DNA from: Candidatus Fermentithermobacillaceae bacterium
GTDB lineage: Bacteria; Bacillota; Sulfobacillia; Fermentithermobacillales; Fermentithermobacillaceae
NCBI GenBank assembly: GCA_012837895.1
Contig: DUQH01000114.1
Coordinates: forward strand, 62,001 to 126,000
DNA: 64,000 bases
Reading direction: 5' to 3'
Shown here: piece after piece, positions 9,242 to 17,960 of the stretch
How the letters are laid out: each line of letters opens with the position of its first letter
Numbering within the stretch: the stretch's first letter is position 1
Notes under the pieces: model-generated
Told to the model about the DNA's origin: nothing
Databases searched by the model: none
Seen by the model: only the letters and a program-made list of their open reading frames with translations
Made by a program: the position numbers and the translations under genes

Positions 9242-9331
9242 ATGGCAGGAACCAAAAGCTTCGGCTTGGACATGTGTCTTTGTCTGCTTCTGATCATCAT
9301 CCTTTTCTTCTGTTTCTGTGAGGGTTTCTAG
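9242..9331 (+). CDS. 29-residue hydrophobic Cys-rich peptide
   Basis: Short ORF of 30 codons with a strong ribosome site (GGAGGTG, nine bases upstream). After a polar start (MAGTKSFGLD) come about 16 hydrophobic residues containing four cysteines (CLCLLLIIILFFCFC), ending EGF. Size and shape resemble the tiny membrane peptides made during sporulation (YjcZ-like), but the cysteines are unusual and I would not assign it to that family. Upstream, TCATAAG (9183) and CATAACAT (9202) loosely resemble a mother-cell sigma promoter; this is weak. Its coding status rests on the ribosome site and composition. Confidence 0.6.
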   Translation: MAGTKSFGLDMCLCLLLIIILFFCFCEGF

Positions 9332-9358
9332 CAGGGCAGAAGTGGCAGACCACCTCTC

Positions 9359-9410
9359 ACAGAGGTTGGGCCAAGAAGATGGGGGTGGGGCCCGGGGACC
9401 CCACCTCTGT
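9359..9410. terminator. Nested hairpin between convergent genes
   Basis: GGTGGGG (9384-9390) pairs with CCCCACC (9399-9405), and ACAGAGGT (9359-9366) with ACCTCTGT (9403-9410). The two pairings overlap, so they could be alternative structures. It lies between the plus-strand small peptide and the minus-strand CAP gene and could terminate both. No T-run follows on either strand, so intrinsic termination is uncertain. Confidence 0.4.
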
Positions 9411-9430
9411 CAGAACTCTCCATTGAGCAT

Positions 9431-10216
9431 TTAGAAACCGGGCAAGCCGATAAACATCTGGGTGAACATCATCCCGTACGGACCGCCTTTGATAATACCC
9501 ACACCTATGTGGGCAAAGGCAGGGTTCAGGATATTCCGCCTGTGGCCGTCGCTCTGCATTAGTGCATTATGTGCACGTTCAACAGTGGATGCACCTGCCA
9601 GATTCTCGCCTGCCGTACGGTATTCCACTCCAGCTTGCTTCATCATATCGAAGGGAGAACCGTATGTAGGAGACGTATGGCTGAAGTAATTAAGGTCGAT
9701 CATGTCCTGGCTTTTCAGCCTGGCCAGCTCAACCAGCCTCATATCTACCTCTAGAGGTTTCAACCCACGTTGCGTCCTTTCCTTGTTTACGAGATCGACC
9801 ATGAGTTGCTCCTCAGACGTTAGCCCGTTCTCAGGATCCGGTTCCGGGGTTGGCTCAGGTTCGGGCTCGGGTTCGGGTTCCGGTTCTGGCCCGGGTTCCG
9901 GCTCAGGTTCAGGCTCAGGCACCGGGTCCGGAACCGGTTCTGGTTCAGGCTCAGGACAAGGTTCTTCAAAGCCCCAGATTTCCGGTATCAATATCTTGAG
10001 CAGCTTCTGAAGTTCGACGCTATCTTTGTATATGTCAGCCAAAAGCAACCCAAGACTGCCACGTGACGGACCTGCAAACAGGAATACCCTGCCTCCATCA
10101 GGACCAGGAAGCACATATCGTTGGTACGATGATGCTAGAAGTCGCCCTGCCGGCATGACTAACCCTAAGATCAGGGTAGTGACGGCTATTGCAGCAATTC
10201 TGTTTCTGAACTTCAT
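9431..10216 (-). CDS. Secreted CAP-domain protein (YkwD-like)
   Basis: 261 residues. A signal peptide is clear at residues 1-28 (basic start, [15 protein letters not shown] core). A mature N-terminal part of ~60 residues is followed by a Pro-Glu repeat linker of about 45 residues (PEPEPEP...), then a CAP/SCP-PR1 domain from about 130 to the end. CAP motifs include [33 protein letters not shown] and [10 protein letters not shown]. Such bacillota proteins are secreted or wall-associated; some are spore-associated, and their biochemical role is unknown. The gene converges with the small peptide gene at 9242. Confidence 0.88.
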   Translation of the reverse strand: MKFRNRIAAIAVTTLILGLVMPAGRLLASSYQRYVLPGPDGGRVFLFAGPSRGSLGLLLADIYKDSVELQKLLKILIPEIWGFEEPCPEPEPEPVPDPVPEPEPEPEPGPEPEPEPEPEPEPTPEPDPENGLTSEEQLMVDLVNKERTQRGLKPLEVDMRLVELARLKSQDMIDLNYFSHTSPTYGSPFDMMKQAGVEYRTAGENLAGASTVERAHNALMQSDGHRRNILNPAFAHIGVGIIKGGPYGMMFTQMFIGLPGF

Positions 10217-10418
10217 CCGACTCCTCCTTCCAGTTTTACGTGCTTTGAGCCAACTCTACCCATATAATACAACTTTGGCCTAAGGCTTGGAAAATGTATA
10301 ATCTGCCAGTGAAGCGTCGAGTAATCCCCATGCCTTGACATTCATATGTTCGCATCTAGCTTGGAGTTTATTGTCCGTCAGCTTGGGGCGGGCGAGGAAT
10401 AAGCGAAGTATTATGCAC

Positions 10419-10453
10419 GGAGGCCAGGTTTGCTTTTACGTGCCCCGGCCTCC
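10419..10453 (-). terminator. Hairpin after the SPOCS gene
   Basis: GGAGGCC-type arms (10419-10425 and 10447-10453) enclose a loop with a short run of A residues. It starts 13 bp beyond the stop of the minus-strand SPOCS gene. No clear U-tract follows, so it is a weak terminator candidate. The remainder of 10217-10465 shows nothing recognisable. Confidence 0.4.
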
Positions 10454-10465
10454 CCACTTTGTTAC

Positions 10466-12058
10466 TTAACCACGAGGCATACAATCGTGTCTGACATACT
10501 GCGCGGATATCCAGCCTATCTGGCCGGAAGGCATCTGTACTTTGAGCCAGTCGCGCTGGATCTCAATCACGCGGACTTGGGTGCCGGCATTTACCTGGGC
10601 TATGACTGCAAATGTCAATCCCGGGCCCTGCCTTACATTAACCAGGTGGGCTGTGACCGTGCCCGAGCATTTGGCCTTTCCTTTCTTGACCTTGACAACT
10701 ACGTGTACATGCCTGGTCCGGAAGACCCTTGCAGTGAGCACGATGATCTTAGTCACCATGATGGGCTCCCCGGCAGGTGGGACCTCGAAACTGGCATGCT
10801 CTACGTCCACTGATACTCTGGCTGTCATTCCAGGCTTTGCTTCAGGAAGTACCACAAACTCAGAGAACGGTACGGTGAAGTGCAACGTGTGTACTGTTTG
10901 TGTAGGATCCATCAGAGGTTCGTAGATGATCCGCTGTGCAATGGTCCCGTCAACTATGACCTTGCCAGGTGCTACAATAACGCGACTCACTTCGGGCGTT
11001 GAAGAGAAATCGAGGATTTCCCTTGCCAGGGGTTTCTCTTCCGGTATATCGACGATCTCCCTGACGATTCCCTGAGACTTGCTGTCACCCAGTACTTCTT
11101 GTACCCTCACCAGTTCTTTTTCCAGTTCAAGGCCGGGAACTCCGGTAATATTCGTGACCACTTGGATCTTCTGGACCCTGATGACCTTGACCGTTATCTC
11201 AATGATTATCCTGGCAGTGATCGCCCTTCCGTTTTGTGCAACATCGATTGAGATGAACTCTATTTCCGCATTAGCCACTACTGTCATACCCGGCTGTACA
11301 CCTGGCACTTCTACGAACCGCTCAAAAGGAATGGTGTGGTGTACCACATGTACTGTCTGATAAGGACTTCTGGCTTCATAGATGGTCCTTAAGCTTATAG
11401 TTCCGTTGACTATCACCTTGTTTGGAAGAATCGTCGTTGAGTTCACTTGAATGGTAGCTACCTGGTCGATTATGGACACTACGTCCGGCTTGATTTCCGG
11501 GATGAACAGATGCTCCCGTACCACTGCCTGGGCCGAAGACTCGCCCAGCACTGTTTCTGCCTTGATCATCTCCTTTGTGACCTGCAAACCTGGAACTCCG
11601 CTTACATCAGTCACTACATCCAGAATAGCTGTCCTCGAGACGCGTACAGTAAGCATCACTACAGCCCTGACTACTATGACCATACCATCGGGCCTGACTT
11701 CAAATGATGCATGTTCGATGACAACATTGGGAATTGCCACCATACCAGGCTGCACGCCAGGAATCTCTACAAAGGTGCTGAACGGGATTTCTGCATGGAA
11801 CACGTGGACGGTCTGATATGGAACGGCAGCTTCGTAAATAATGGCCAGCTCCAGGATGCCATCGACAATCACCTTCCCGGGCAGCACAGTCACCTTAGTA
11901 ATCTCGGGCCTGCCGGCAAAATCGATAACTGATGCCACAGGTGGCTTCGGCTCAGGGACTGTCACAGGTTCTGATATCACCACCTGTGACGTCCCTTCAC
12001 CTATAGTTTCCTCTAGTCTAATCTCCTCGGTCTTTACTTCGAGGGTATCCAGACTCAA
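10466..12058 (-). CDS. Triple SPOCS (DUF3794/SipL-like) protein with C-terminal SH3
   Basis: 530 residues. Three homologous blocks of ~150 residues start near 1, 155 and 305; each runs from a charged LEV/GLQV/GLEL segment through an EPKP or EIKP turn and a PGKVIVDG strand to a block with PYQTVHV and VQPGM. This is the SPOCS domain of SipL and related spore-coat morphogenesis proteins. A bacterial SH3 domain covers about 463-525 (VNVRQGPG, WLKVQ, GWISAQYV). In SipL the C-terminal module is LysM; here SH3b takes that place. TTG start with AGGAGGG six bases upstream. No signal peptide, as expected for a mother-cell protein. A sporulation role is inferred from the family. Confidence 0.82.
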   Translation of the reverse strand: MSLDTLEVKTEEIRLEETIGEGTSQVVISEPVTVPEPKPPVASVIDFAGRPEITKVTVLPGKVIVDGILELAIIYEAAVPYQTVHVFHAEIPFSTFVEIPGVQPGMVAIPNVVIEHASFEVRPDGMVIVVRAVVMLTVRVSRTAILDVVTDVSGVPGLQVTKEMIKAETVLGESSAQAVVREHLFIPEIKPDVVSIIDQVATIQVNSTTILPNKVIVNGTISLRTIYEARSPYQTVHVVHHTIPFERFVEVPGVQPGMTVVANAEIEFISIDVAQNGRAITARIIIEITVKVIRVQKIQVVTNITGVPGLELEKELVRVQEVLGDSKSQGIVREIVDIPEEKPLAREILDFSSTPEVSRVIVAPGKVIVDGTIAQRIIYEPLMDPTQTVHTLHFTVPFSEFVVLPEAKPGMTARVSVDVEHASFEVPPAGEPIMVTKIIVLTARVFRTRHVHVVVKVKKGKAKCSGTVTAHLVNVRQGPGLTFAVIAQVNAGTQVRVIEIQRDWLKVQMPSGQIGWISAQYVRHDCMPRG

Positions 12059-12215
12059 CCGTTACCCTCCTCCCTTGGTAACAAGAATGCCTTCAGTGCT
12101 AAAACATCTATATGCCACGGGGATTAACAATGTGACCGTGCAATTTCTCAAGATATTCTCATACTATGTTTGTGTGAGTGCTTGATCGAAGCTGTGATAT
12201 CTGATGGAGGACAAA

Positions 12216-13022
12216 ATGAACCTGTGGTCTGTTATCCCGGCGCAAGATGAAGAGCGCACCATAACTCATGTGATCAGGGAGTGCTTAGCGGCAGGCTCAA
12301 CCCGGGTTATCGTTGTATGCAACGGTACTTCAGACGGGACGCTCGACTTAGTGGAGGGCTATCCTGACAACAGAGTGAGTGCTTTTTGGGAGCCTGAACC
12401 TTTGGGTATAGATGTGCCAAGGGCGATTGGGGCGGTAATCGCATACAGGCAAGGTGCCGATGGGATCTTGTTTTGCGACGGCGATCTGTCCGGCAACATT
12501 GCATCCCATCTTTCGGCCCTTCTTGCCACCACCGCGTGGGGTTATGACCTATCGCTGACTGACTGCTACCCCAAGGGATTTCCCTCGGGAGGTATAGCGG
12601 GCAGGGTGATCAAGGCCCGGTTGGACCTTAATAGCGGCATAGGCAGGGAAGACTTGGGCGCCGCTGTAATGTCCCACGGCCCTTCATGCATATCCAGGAA
12701 GTTCATGGAGTCAGTGCCATACCAAGCCTTGGCGATTCCCCCACTGGCCCAGGCGCTGGCTGTAAAGCAAGGGCTGAACGTGAAAATCGGGGCTAGCATA
12801 GCTCACGGGCTCTTGGGGTCGCGTGAAAGGCGGGGCAACCATCCAGACAAAACCGCCGATTTGATAATCGGCGATTGCATACTAGCCAAATCGGTATTTG
12901 ACGGACACCTGCCTGTAAGATGTGCCAACCGGCGTGCCTATATAGGATTGGACAACACCAGGCGTTGGGATCTCCTACAATATCACGTTGACAGGATTAT
13001 TGCACAGACTGGACCTCTTTGA
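12216..13022 (+). CDS. Family 2 glycosyltransferase
   Basis: 268 residues, GT-A fold. The N-terminal VIPAQDEERTI, the VVCNGTSDGT turn and the LFCDGDLSG motif (metal- and nucleotide-sugar-binding DxD) are all visible. There are no membrane segments. An ATG exists four codons upstream, but GGAGG overlaps it and lies five bases before the ATG at 12216, which is the real start. Its 3' end overlaps the convergent nfu-like gene by 26 bp. Acceptor and sugar donor are unknown. Confidence 0.82.
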   Translation: MNLWSVIPAQDEERTITHVIRECLAAGSTRVIVVCNGTSDGTLDLVEGYPDNRVSAFWEPEPLGIDVPRAIGAVIAYRQGADGILFCDGDLSGNIASHLSALLATTAWGYDLSLTDCYPKGFPSGGIAGRVIKARLDLNSGIGREDLGAAVMSHGPSCISRKFMESVPYQALAIPPLAQALAVKQGLNVKIGASIAHGLLGSRERRGNHPDKTADLIIGDCILAKSVFDGHLPVRCANRRAYIGLDNTRRWDLLQYHVDRIIAQTGPL

Positions 13023-13221
13023 CCTCCGGAATCTCCCTCTTGAGTATGCGTTCAATCCCGCCTTTAAGGGTCATCACGGCAAACGGGCAAGTACCACACG
13101 CACCTGTAAGCCTCACTTTGACCACACCGTCGTCAGTAATCTCAACCAGTTCCACGTCTCCCCCATCTGCCTGGAGTGACGGGCGAATCTGGTCAAGAAC
13201 TTCTTTCACTCTGCTTTCCAT
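12997..13221 (-). CDS. NifU C-terminal-domain (Nfu-type) Fe-S protein
   Basis: 74 residues, the length of stand-alone Nfu domains. The conserved LQADGGDVELV segment and the CGTC motif (Cys42, Cys45) that carries a transient Fe-S cluster between subunits are intact. Nfu proteins deliver Fe-S clusters to target enzymes in the cytosol. It lies 52 bp downstream of the Ycf46-like gene on the same strand and may be the last gene of that operon. Its 3' end overlaps the plus-strand glycosyltransferase by 26 bp. Confidence 0.92.
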   Translation of the reverse strand: MESRVKEVLDQIRPSLQADGGDVELVEITDDGVVKVRLTGACGTCPFAVMTLKGGIERILKREIPEVKEVQSVQ

Positions 13222-13273
13222 GAATCATTCCTTCTTTCATATGGAATATGGACCGTCATCTACGACCGCGAAC

Positions 13274-14971
13274 TTACAAGTTCTTTTCAACATTGTCATC
13301 TATTTTATTCTCTTCTTCAATAGCATCAAGGAAAGTTTGGTCATCTGTATATTTCCTGGCCTGCATCATGCATGTTTCTACAACCCTTTTCCTGTACGCA
13401 CTGTCAATCCGGAAAGTCCTGGTTGCTTCAAGCAGCTCCTGGCTGCCTAAAGCGTCCTTGTCCCTGTCAAAAGCTATCCTCTTTGCTCTGGTCACCAGTT
13501 CCTCAAGTTCGGCGCAAGAGAAGTTCTGGGTCAAGGGCACAATGTCCCGCCACAGCATCTCCCTGACTTCTTCATCTCCCATCTCCAAGGGGACTCTTCT
13601 CCTGGTGGTGCCTTTTGAAAGGCCGAGGTGAACCAGGAGGATTTCCAGCCTGGCCTGGGGCCCGGGATAGAGAAACGGTATCTTGTAATCAAACCTGCCT
13701 GCCCGCAGGAACGCGTCATCCAGGTGCTCAGGTACGTTTGTTGTACCCACTATTATGGCGGTCCTGTCAGGCTTGCCAAGCCATTCTAGGAACTGGGAAA
13801 AAACACGCTGAGTTTCTTCTTCAGCCGACCCTGCGGCAGTCCCTGTCCTTCTACCGAACCTGTCAATCTCATCTACAAATACTATGGCCGGCGACATTTT
13901 TTCAGCCAGGGTGATTGCATTTTTCATGTTCTGGCCTGATTCGCCCAACCATTTGGAGTAAATGTTTTCAGTAACCAGGTTGATGAAAGGGAGCTGGACC
14001 TCGCTTGCCAGGGCGTGGGCAAAAAGGCTCTTGCCGGTTCCCGGCGGCCCGAAAAACAGAAGCCCTTTGGGTAAGCCCAAGTCGAAGTGCCTTGCTTTCT
14101 CAGGTCGCTGAAGTACATTGATTATATACTTTGATATGAATGTTTTTATCGCATGGTATCCGCCTATGTCCTGGAAGTTGTACTGGGGATCCTCCACTTC
14201 TAAGATCTTTGATCTCTTCACCATTTCAGACTTGAGTTCTTTCATGATATCAGGGTCAAAATTCTTGGACCTCTGGTATGATTCCAGCAAAATGCTTTCC
14301 ACCTGATGAAGGTTTAGCCCCGACAGGGTTACAGTGGCCGACTCCAGCTTGGTGTGATCCATAGGGACATCGAGCGCTGAAGCAGTAGCTTCTATGAGCC
14401 GCGCCCGTTCCTCCCAACTGGACGGATCGACTGACACAACTATCGTGAATTCTTTGGTGAACTCGTCCATCAGCAGCGCTGCATCTTGGGTAAGGATCAT
14501 CACGCATGATCCTTTGGCCATGATCTGGGGATTTATCGCCCAGGATCTCAAGGCCGCCTGGAAACCTGTATCGTATTCCTTCACCTCTGAGATGTTCTGC
14601 ATGATAAATACGGTCCTGGAGGTCTTGAGGTGGGAGTCCACTTCCTTGAGCACTGCTTTAAGGGCGTGAAGTTCAACACTCCCTTCAGGGCGCATGCGTG
14701 ACGAAAGTGGACTTGAACTTGGTATACGCTTCTTGTAGGGCTCAAACTGGGGTCCCTCAGGCCCGGGCCTCAAAGTGCCAAGGCCATCCCATGGATCGTA
14801 GAGAAACACATGTTCAATGTGATCAAATTCAGGATCCGACAGTACAAACCGCTTTAGCTGATAGATCCTCTTGGGATCAACCGTCTCGAAACAGATGATA
14901 GGCGAATAATTTGCCTGGCGTTTAAGCACTCCCAACTTGATCCAGGAATCATCGAGATAATCGTGTGCCAC
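13274..14971 (-). CDS. Ycf46-like AAA+ ATPase
   Basis: 565 residues. The N-terminal ~230 residues match the regulatory half of Ycf46 proteins, with VFIMQNISEVKEYD and CVMILTQDAALL segments. The AAA+ core has Walker A GPPGTGKS at about 308-315, Walker B AIVFVDEID, a sensor-1 VGTTN and an arginine-finger region RAGRFDYKI. The frame is open to a TTG at 14986, but GAGGAGG lies seven bases before the GTG at 14971, which is preferred. It is the last gene of a tight operon with DUF2997 and DUF1257 proteins, an association also known in cyanobacteria and plastid genomes (Ycf46, Ycf35). The cellular role is not established; a membrane-linked remodelling ATPase is a guess. Confidence 0.85.
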   Translation of the reverse strand: MAHDYLDDSWIKLGVLKRQANYSPIICFETVDPKRIYQLKRFVLSDPEFDHIEHVFLYDPWDGLGTLRPGPEGPQFEPYKKRIPSSSPLSSRMRPEGSVELHALKAVLKEVDSHLKTSRTVFIMQNISEVKEYDTGFQAALRSWAINPQIMAKGSCVMILTQDAALLMDEFTKEFTIVVSVDPSSWEERARLIEATASALDVPMDHTKLESATVTLSGLNLHQVESILLESYQRSKNFDPDIMKELKSEMVKRSKILEVEDPQYNFQDIGGYHAIKTFISKYIINVLQRPEKARHFDLGLPKGLLFFGPPGTGKSLFAHALASEVQLPFINLVTENIYSKWLGESGQNMKNAITLAEKMSPAIVFVDEIDRFGRRTGTAAGSAEEETQRVFSQFLEWLGKPDRTAIIVGTTNVPEHLDDAFLRAGRFDYKIPFLYPGPQARLEILLVHLGLSKGTTRRRVPLEMGDEEVREMLWRDIVPLTQNFSCAELEELVTRAKRIAFDRDKDALGSQELLEATRTFRIDSAYRKRVVETCMMQARKYTDDQTFLDAIEEENKIDDNVEKNL

Positions 14972-14982
14972 AGTGTTCCTCC

Positions 14983-15150
14983 TCAACCACAGGGGGCATC
15001 CACGTTGACCTTTAAGTTCAAGCCGTACTTCTTGAGTAAGTTGACGATCTTCTTGGTCTGTCCATGACCGGCTCTTTCGAGAACGCTTATCTTCCCCTTG
15101 TTTATCTCTATCTCAAAATATGATTTGAGGTTGCTTTTCGCAGTGGTCAC
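14983..15150 (-). CDS. Small protein in the Ycf46 operon
   Basis: 55 residues, basic, with an ~18-residue strand-rich start (SYFEIEINKGKI) and a helical LVNLLKKYGL-like middle. I do not recognise a family; it resembles a short DUF2997 relative in size only. The GTG start overlaps the stop of the DUF2997 gene by four bases (GTGA), a classic translational-coupling arrangement. Its own stop lies 11 bp before the AAA+ start. The frame is open further upstream inside DUF2997, but the coupled GTG is the likely start. Confidence 0.65.
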   Translation of the reverse strand: MTTAKSNLKSYFEIEINKGKISVLERAGHGQTKKIVNLLKKYGLNLKVNVDAPCG

Positions 15151-15374
15151 GAATGTAACACCTTCTTCTTCTCCACCACGTCTGTGGCTGTCTCCTTGGC
15201 AATTTGTGAAGAAGTCTTGGGCGTCACTGTCACTGATATTGCCCAAAGCCCCAGCTCCTTAAGCGCACTTTTTAGGCGGTCTGCCTCGTCAAAGCATGAT
15301 TCGCCCGGAAACCCTGAAAATTCTACTTTGATCTCCCTCTTGGGGCCGATCTCCGCCTTTATTGTCCTTGCCAT
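15147..15374 (-). CDS. DUF2997 protein
   Basis: 75 residues. The first ~50 match the small DUF2997 family (IKAEIGPKREIKVEFSGFPG followed by a conserved cysteine-containing ESCFDEA helix and LKELG). The extra ~25 residues are charged. DUF2997 proteins often sit beside DUF1257 and a ferredoxin or Ycf46 gene; their function is unknown. The ATG overlaps the stop of the DUF1257 gene (TAATG), implying coupled translation. Confidence 0.78.
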   Translation of the reverse strand: MARTIKAEIGPKREIKVEFSGFPGESCFDEADRLKSALKELGLWAISVTVTPKTSSQIAKETATDVVEKKKVLHS

Positions 15375-15814
15375 TACAACACACCTTTCACTAGCACCTT
15401 CTTACCGTCAACCGGGTGCTTCACTTCCTCGACCTCCACCTCGTAATTCAAAGCTGAAAGAGCTCTTGTGACACAAAGGGCGATGTAGTTCTGGATCACC
15501 TTTTCCTTGATCTCTCCCGAAATCCGCTCATAGCCTCCATAACTGTCACAGATGAACACCACGTCTCCAGTGTCCCGGTTGACATTTATCCCAATCCCCC
15601 TGTCGAAAGCGGGGCCCGATAATGACCAATCGCAATACACAAGCCTGCCGTAATAGTCACGGATACTGTGTCCTACATCCAGATCCATCTCTTCTGCACA
15701 TGCCCAGATAGCTTCATTGAGTATTTCCCAACCGGGATCTTGCTCTACAGACTTACCCTCTTCGAGAGCAGTCTGAAGCCTTATGTCAGCGTAATAGGAG
15801 CTAATGTGACTCAT
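15374..15814 (-). CDS. DUF1257 (Ycf35-like) protein
   Basis: 146 residues from the chosen ATG, which begins MSHISSYY like the family (MSHFS...). Mid-protein YCDWSL and FDRGIGINV and a late VIQNYIALCV helix also fit DUF1257, the family of plastid Ycf35. GGAGGG lies seven bases before this ATG; a start five codons upstream lacks one. Its ATG overlaps the stop of the membrane/coiled-coil gene by four bases (ATGA). Function unknown. Conserved clustering with DUF2997 and Ycf46 suggests one complex. Confidence 0.8.
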   Translation of the reverse strand: MSHISSYYADIRLQTALEEGKSVEQDPGWEILNEAIWACAEEMDLDVGHSIRDYYGRLVYCDWSLSGPAFDRGIGINVNRDTGDVVFICDSYGGYERISGEIKEKVIQNYIALCVTRALSALNYEVEVEEVKHPVDGKKVLVKGVL

Positions 15815-16659
15815 GACCGAACCCTCCATCCAAGTCTTACTTTACCCCTCAAATAGTCACGTTTCTGGGCCTCAACCAGTTGAAGCTCACCGTGGATGTC
15901 CTGCAAACGCCTTCTGATTGCTTCCGGGCCCCTCTCTGTGCTCCTCTCACCTGCACCCCTGTCTTGCAGCTCGGTCCTTGTCTTGCGGGAAGTCTCCCGG
16001 CTTAGAAGTTCCATCTGAAATACTGCCAACCTGGCTTTCATCTGGTCTTTTCTGGTTGCGTCCGTTTCTTCTTCAGCCAGCGCATTAAGCAGGTTTATTT
16101 CGCCTCTTAGCCGGTCATCTTCCCACTGTCCCGCCAAAGACTTCCACTCAGTGACTTTTATTGAACGAACCCTGGCAGCGCTGCCTGCTTGCTGCCAGGT
16201 GTCAATGAACTCCTGCAACCGCTCAATTTCGTCTGAAGGCGGTCGTGGCGAAACCAGCTTTTCTTGCTGGTACTCAAATGGAACGCCCTGGGTAATATGC
16301 CTCCATCGCAGTACATCAATCTGCCTTTGAAGATTGTCTTTTTCCTCCTCCAGCGCCGCGATCTTTTCGTCAAAATCCCTGGTGAGAAACGAACACCACA
16401 GGTTAACTGCAACGTAAGAGAATCCGACAAACATGACAAAACCAATGGGCAGCATAATCAACAGCCTGGGCCATATGTTGAGTACAGGAATCATCACATA
16501 GGTCAGCCGCAGGCTGGAGTAGTTGGCAAGGATAAAAAGCACGGCGAGCACCACAAACGATTCAGTGGTGTGTTCGTATTTTGTGATGAGCGTCTTTGTC
16601 CATCTATACCCGACCCAGCTCAGGACCACGAAGGTTATAAGAGTCCACACAAACCACAT
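15811..16659 (-). CDS. Membrane-anchored coiled-coil protein
   Basis: 282 residues. Three hydrophobic helices lie at about 3-20, 36-58 and 63-90, followed by a long charged coiled-coil-like tail of ~190 residues with many heptad-compatible Leu, Glu and Arg positions. I do not recognise a family. It is the first gene of the five-gene operon and overlaps the DUF1257 start by four bases, so it probably anchors the complex at the membrane; that is inference. ATG start with a GGTGGG about eight bases upstream. Confidence 0.7.
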   Translation of the reverse strand: MWFVWTLITFVVLSWVGYRWTKTLITKYEHTTESFVVLAVLFILANYSSLRLTYVMIPVLNIWPRLLIMLPIGFVMFVGFSYVAVNLWCSFLTRDFDEKIAALEEEKDNLQRQIDVLRWRHITQGVPFEYQQEKLVSPRPPSDEIERLQEFIDTWQQAGSAARVRSIKVTEWKSLAGQWEDDRLRGEINLLNALAEEETDATRKDQMKARLAVFQMELLSRETSRKTRTELQDRGAGERSTERGPEAIRRRLQDIHGELQLVEAQKRDYLRGKVRLGWRVRS

Positions 16660-16723
16660 CAGCGACCCACCTCGAGTCCTTTGTAAACATTATAGCATCC
16701 TGCCCAAAGGCTTGATGTTTCAT

Positions 16724-17749
16724 TCACCGCCTTTGAGTAATGGTTTCCAGATACCTTCTGGCTTGCCACAAGTGATCCGGACCGGGAGAACCTAAGGCAA
16801 ACTTGTTTCCTGATTGCACAACCTCCCTGGCTTCGCGGACTATTTTCCCCACCACCGTGGCGTTTACGCCCGCTTTGTGATATGCCTTACAGAGTTCCTC
16901 CCCATCAGGAGCGGTGACTATAAGGCATCCTGATGAAATCAGACGCAAAGGATCAATCTTGCAAAACTCTGCTACTCTTAATGTAACCGGAAGCACCGGG
17001 ATTTTATCGGCATATATCACAGCTCCCAATCCTGATGCCTGGCAGATTTCATAGATTGCCCCCAAGACACCGCCTTCAGTGGCATCGTGGCAGGCATTTG
17101 CACCGGCCTCTGAGGCTATCTTGCCATCAAGGGTCACACTTATCATTGAAAACAGATTCCTGGCTTGCTCAATCGAAGCTTCATCCAGCACATCAACAAA
17201 AGCTTCTGGAAAATCCCTTACCAGTATTGAAGTACCCTCCATGCCCGCCCATTTGGTGACTAGGATGTCATCGCCGACTTGAGCATTGGATGAACTGAGT
17301 ACTTTTCTGTTCCTCGTCTTGCCAAGAGCTGTTACGCTTATGATCGGCTGCTTCAGACCCTGTGTGACTTCAGTATGGCCGCCTGCAACCTGTACTCCTT
17401 CTTCCATGCAAGCTTCGTTTATGTCGTTTATTATCTGCTCCAGGTCTGACAACAGAGCAGTCTCGGGCAACATCAGCGTAACCAAGATGCATATAGGCTC
17501 TCCGCCAGTAGCTGCTATATCGTTGATCGCTACTTTTACAGCTAACCAGCCAGCCTTGTCTTCTGCGCCTGTGATTGGATCAGTGCTAGCCAGAAGCAGC
17601 TCATTAGCTAAATCCAAAGCTGCCGTATCTTCACCGATCGCAGGCGTAAGCACTAGCTCTTTCCTAGGGTAGCCCAGACGGCTGAATACTATTTGCTCCA
17701 GCAACTCAGGGGGTACTTTGCCTACTACAAGAGACTCATTCTTCTTCAT
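16724..17749 (-). CDS. AIR synthase-related (HypE-like) protein
   Basis: 341 residues. ATP-binding N-domain features are GEDTAALD, ASTDPITG and a VKVAINDIAATGGEP motif, with AGGHTEVT later; the C-terminal domain has HDATEGGVLGAIYE. This is the AIR synthase/HypE/SelD superfamily. HypE ends in a conserved PRIC cysteine used for carbamoylation, but this protein ends without it, so it is not a hydrogenase maturase; the reaction is unknown. The frame extends four codons upstream, but GGAGG five bases before the ATG at 17749 decides the start. No hyp genes are nearby. Confidence 0.8.
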   Translation of the reverse strand: MKKNESLVVGKVPPELLEQIVFSRLGYPRKELVLTPAIGEDTAALDLANELLLASTDPITGAEDKAGWLAVKVAINDIAATGGEPICILVTLMLPETALLSDLEQIINDINEACMEEGVQVAGGHTEVTQGLKQPIISVTALGKTRNRKVLSSSNAQVGDDILVTKWAGMEGTSILVRDFPEAFVDVLDEASIEQARNLFSMISVTLDGKIASEAGANACHDATEGGVLGAIYEICQASGLGAVIYADKIPVLPVTLRVAEFCKIDPLRLISSGCLIVTAPDGEELCKAYHKAGVNATVVGKIVREAREVVQSGNKFALGSPGPDHLWQARRYLETITQRR

Positions 17750-17960
17750 GACTGCCTCCAAAATTGCAAGTATAATATGTTTCGCAGTGAGGTTTTCACG
17801 GCAATGCTAGTTCAGAGAACGAAACAACCGTCTCATAGAAATTATACCAGTAATGGGCTATATGATAAAATGCCGGCGGAACCTGATTCTAAGCCTGCCC
17901 TGTTCCGGTAGACCCGCCAGGGCCAGCCGCAAAAACCGATTAGACCAAGGAGGCATCCTA

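Noticed and set aside
9702-10010. Antisense ORF rich in Ser-Gly repeats
   Set aside because: It is the shadow of the Pro-Glu repeat of the CAP gene.
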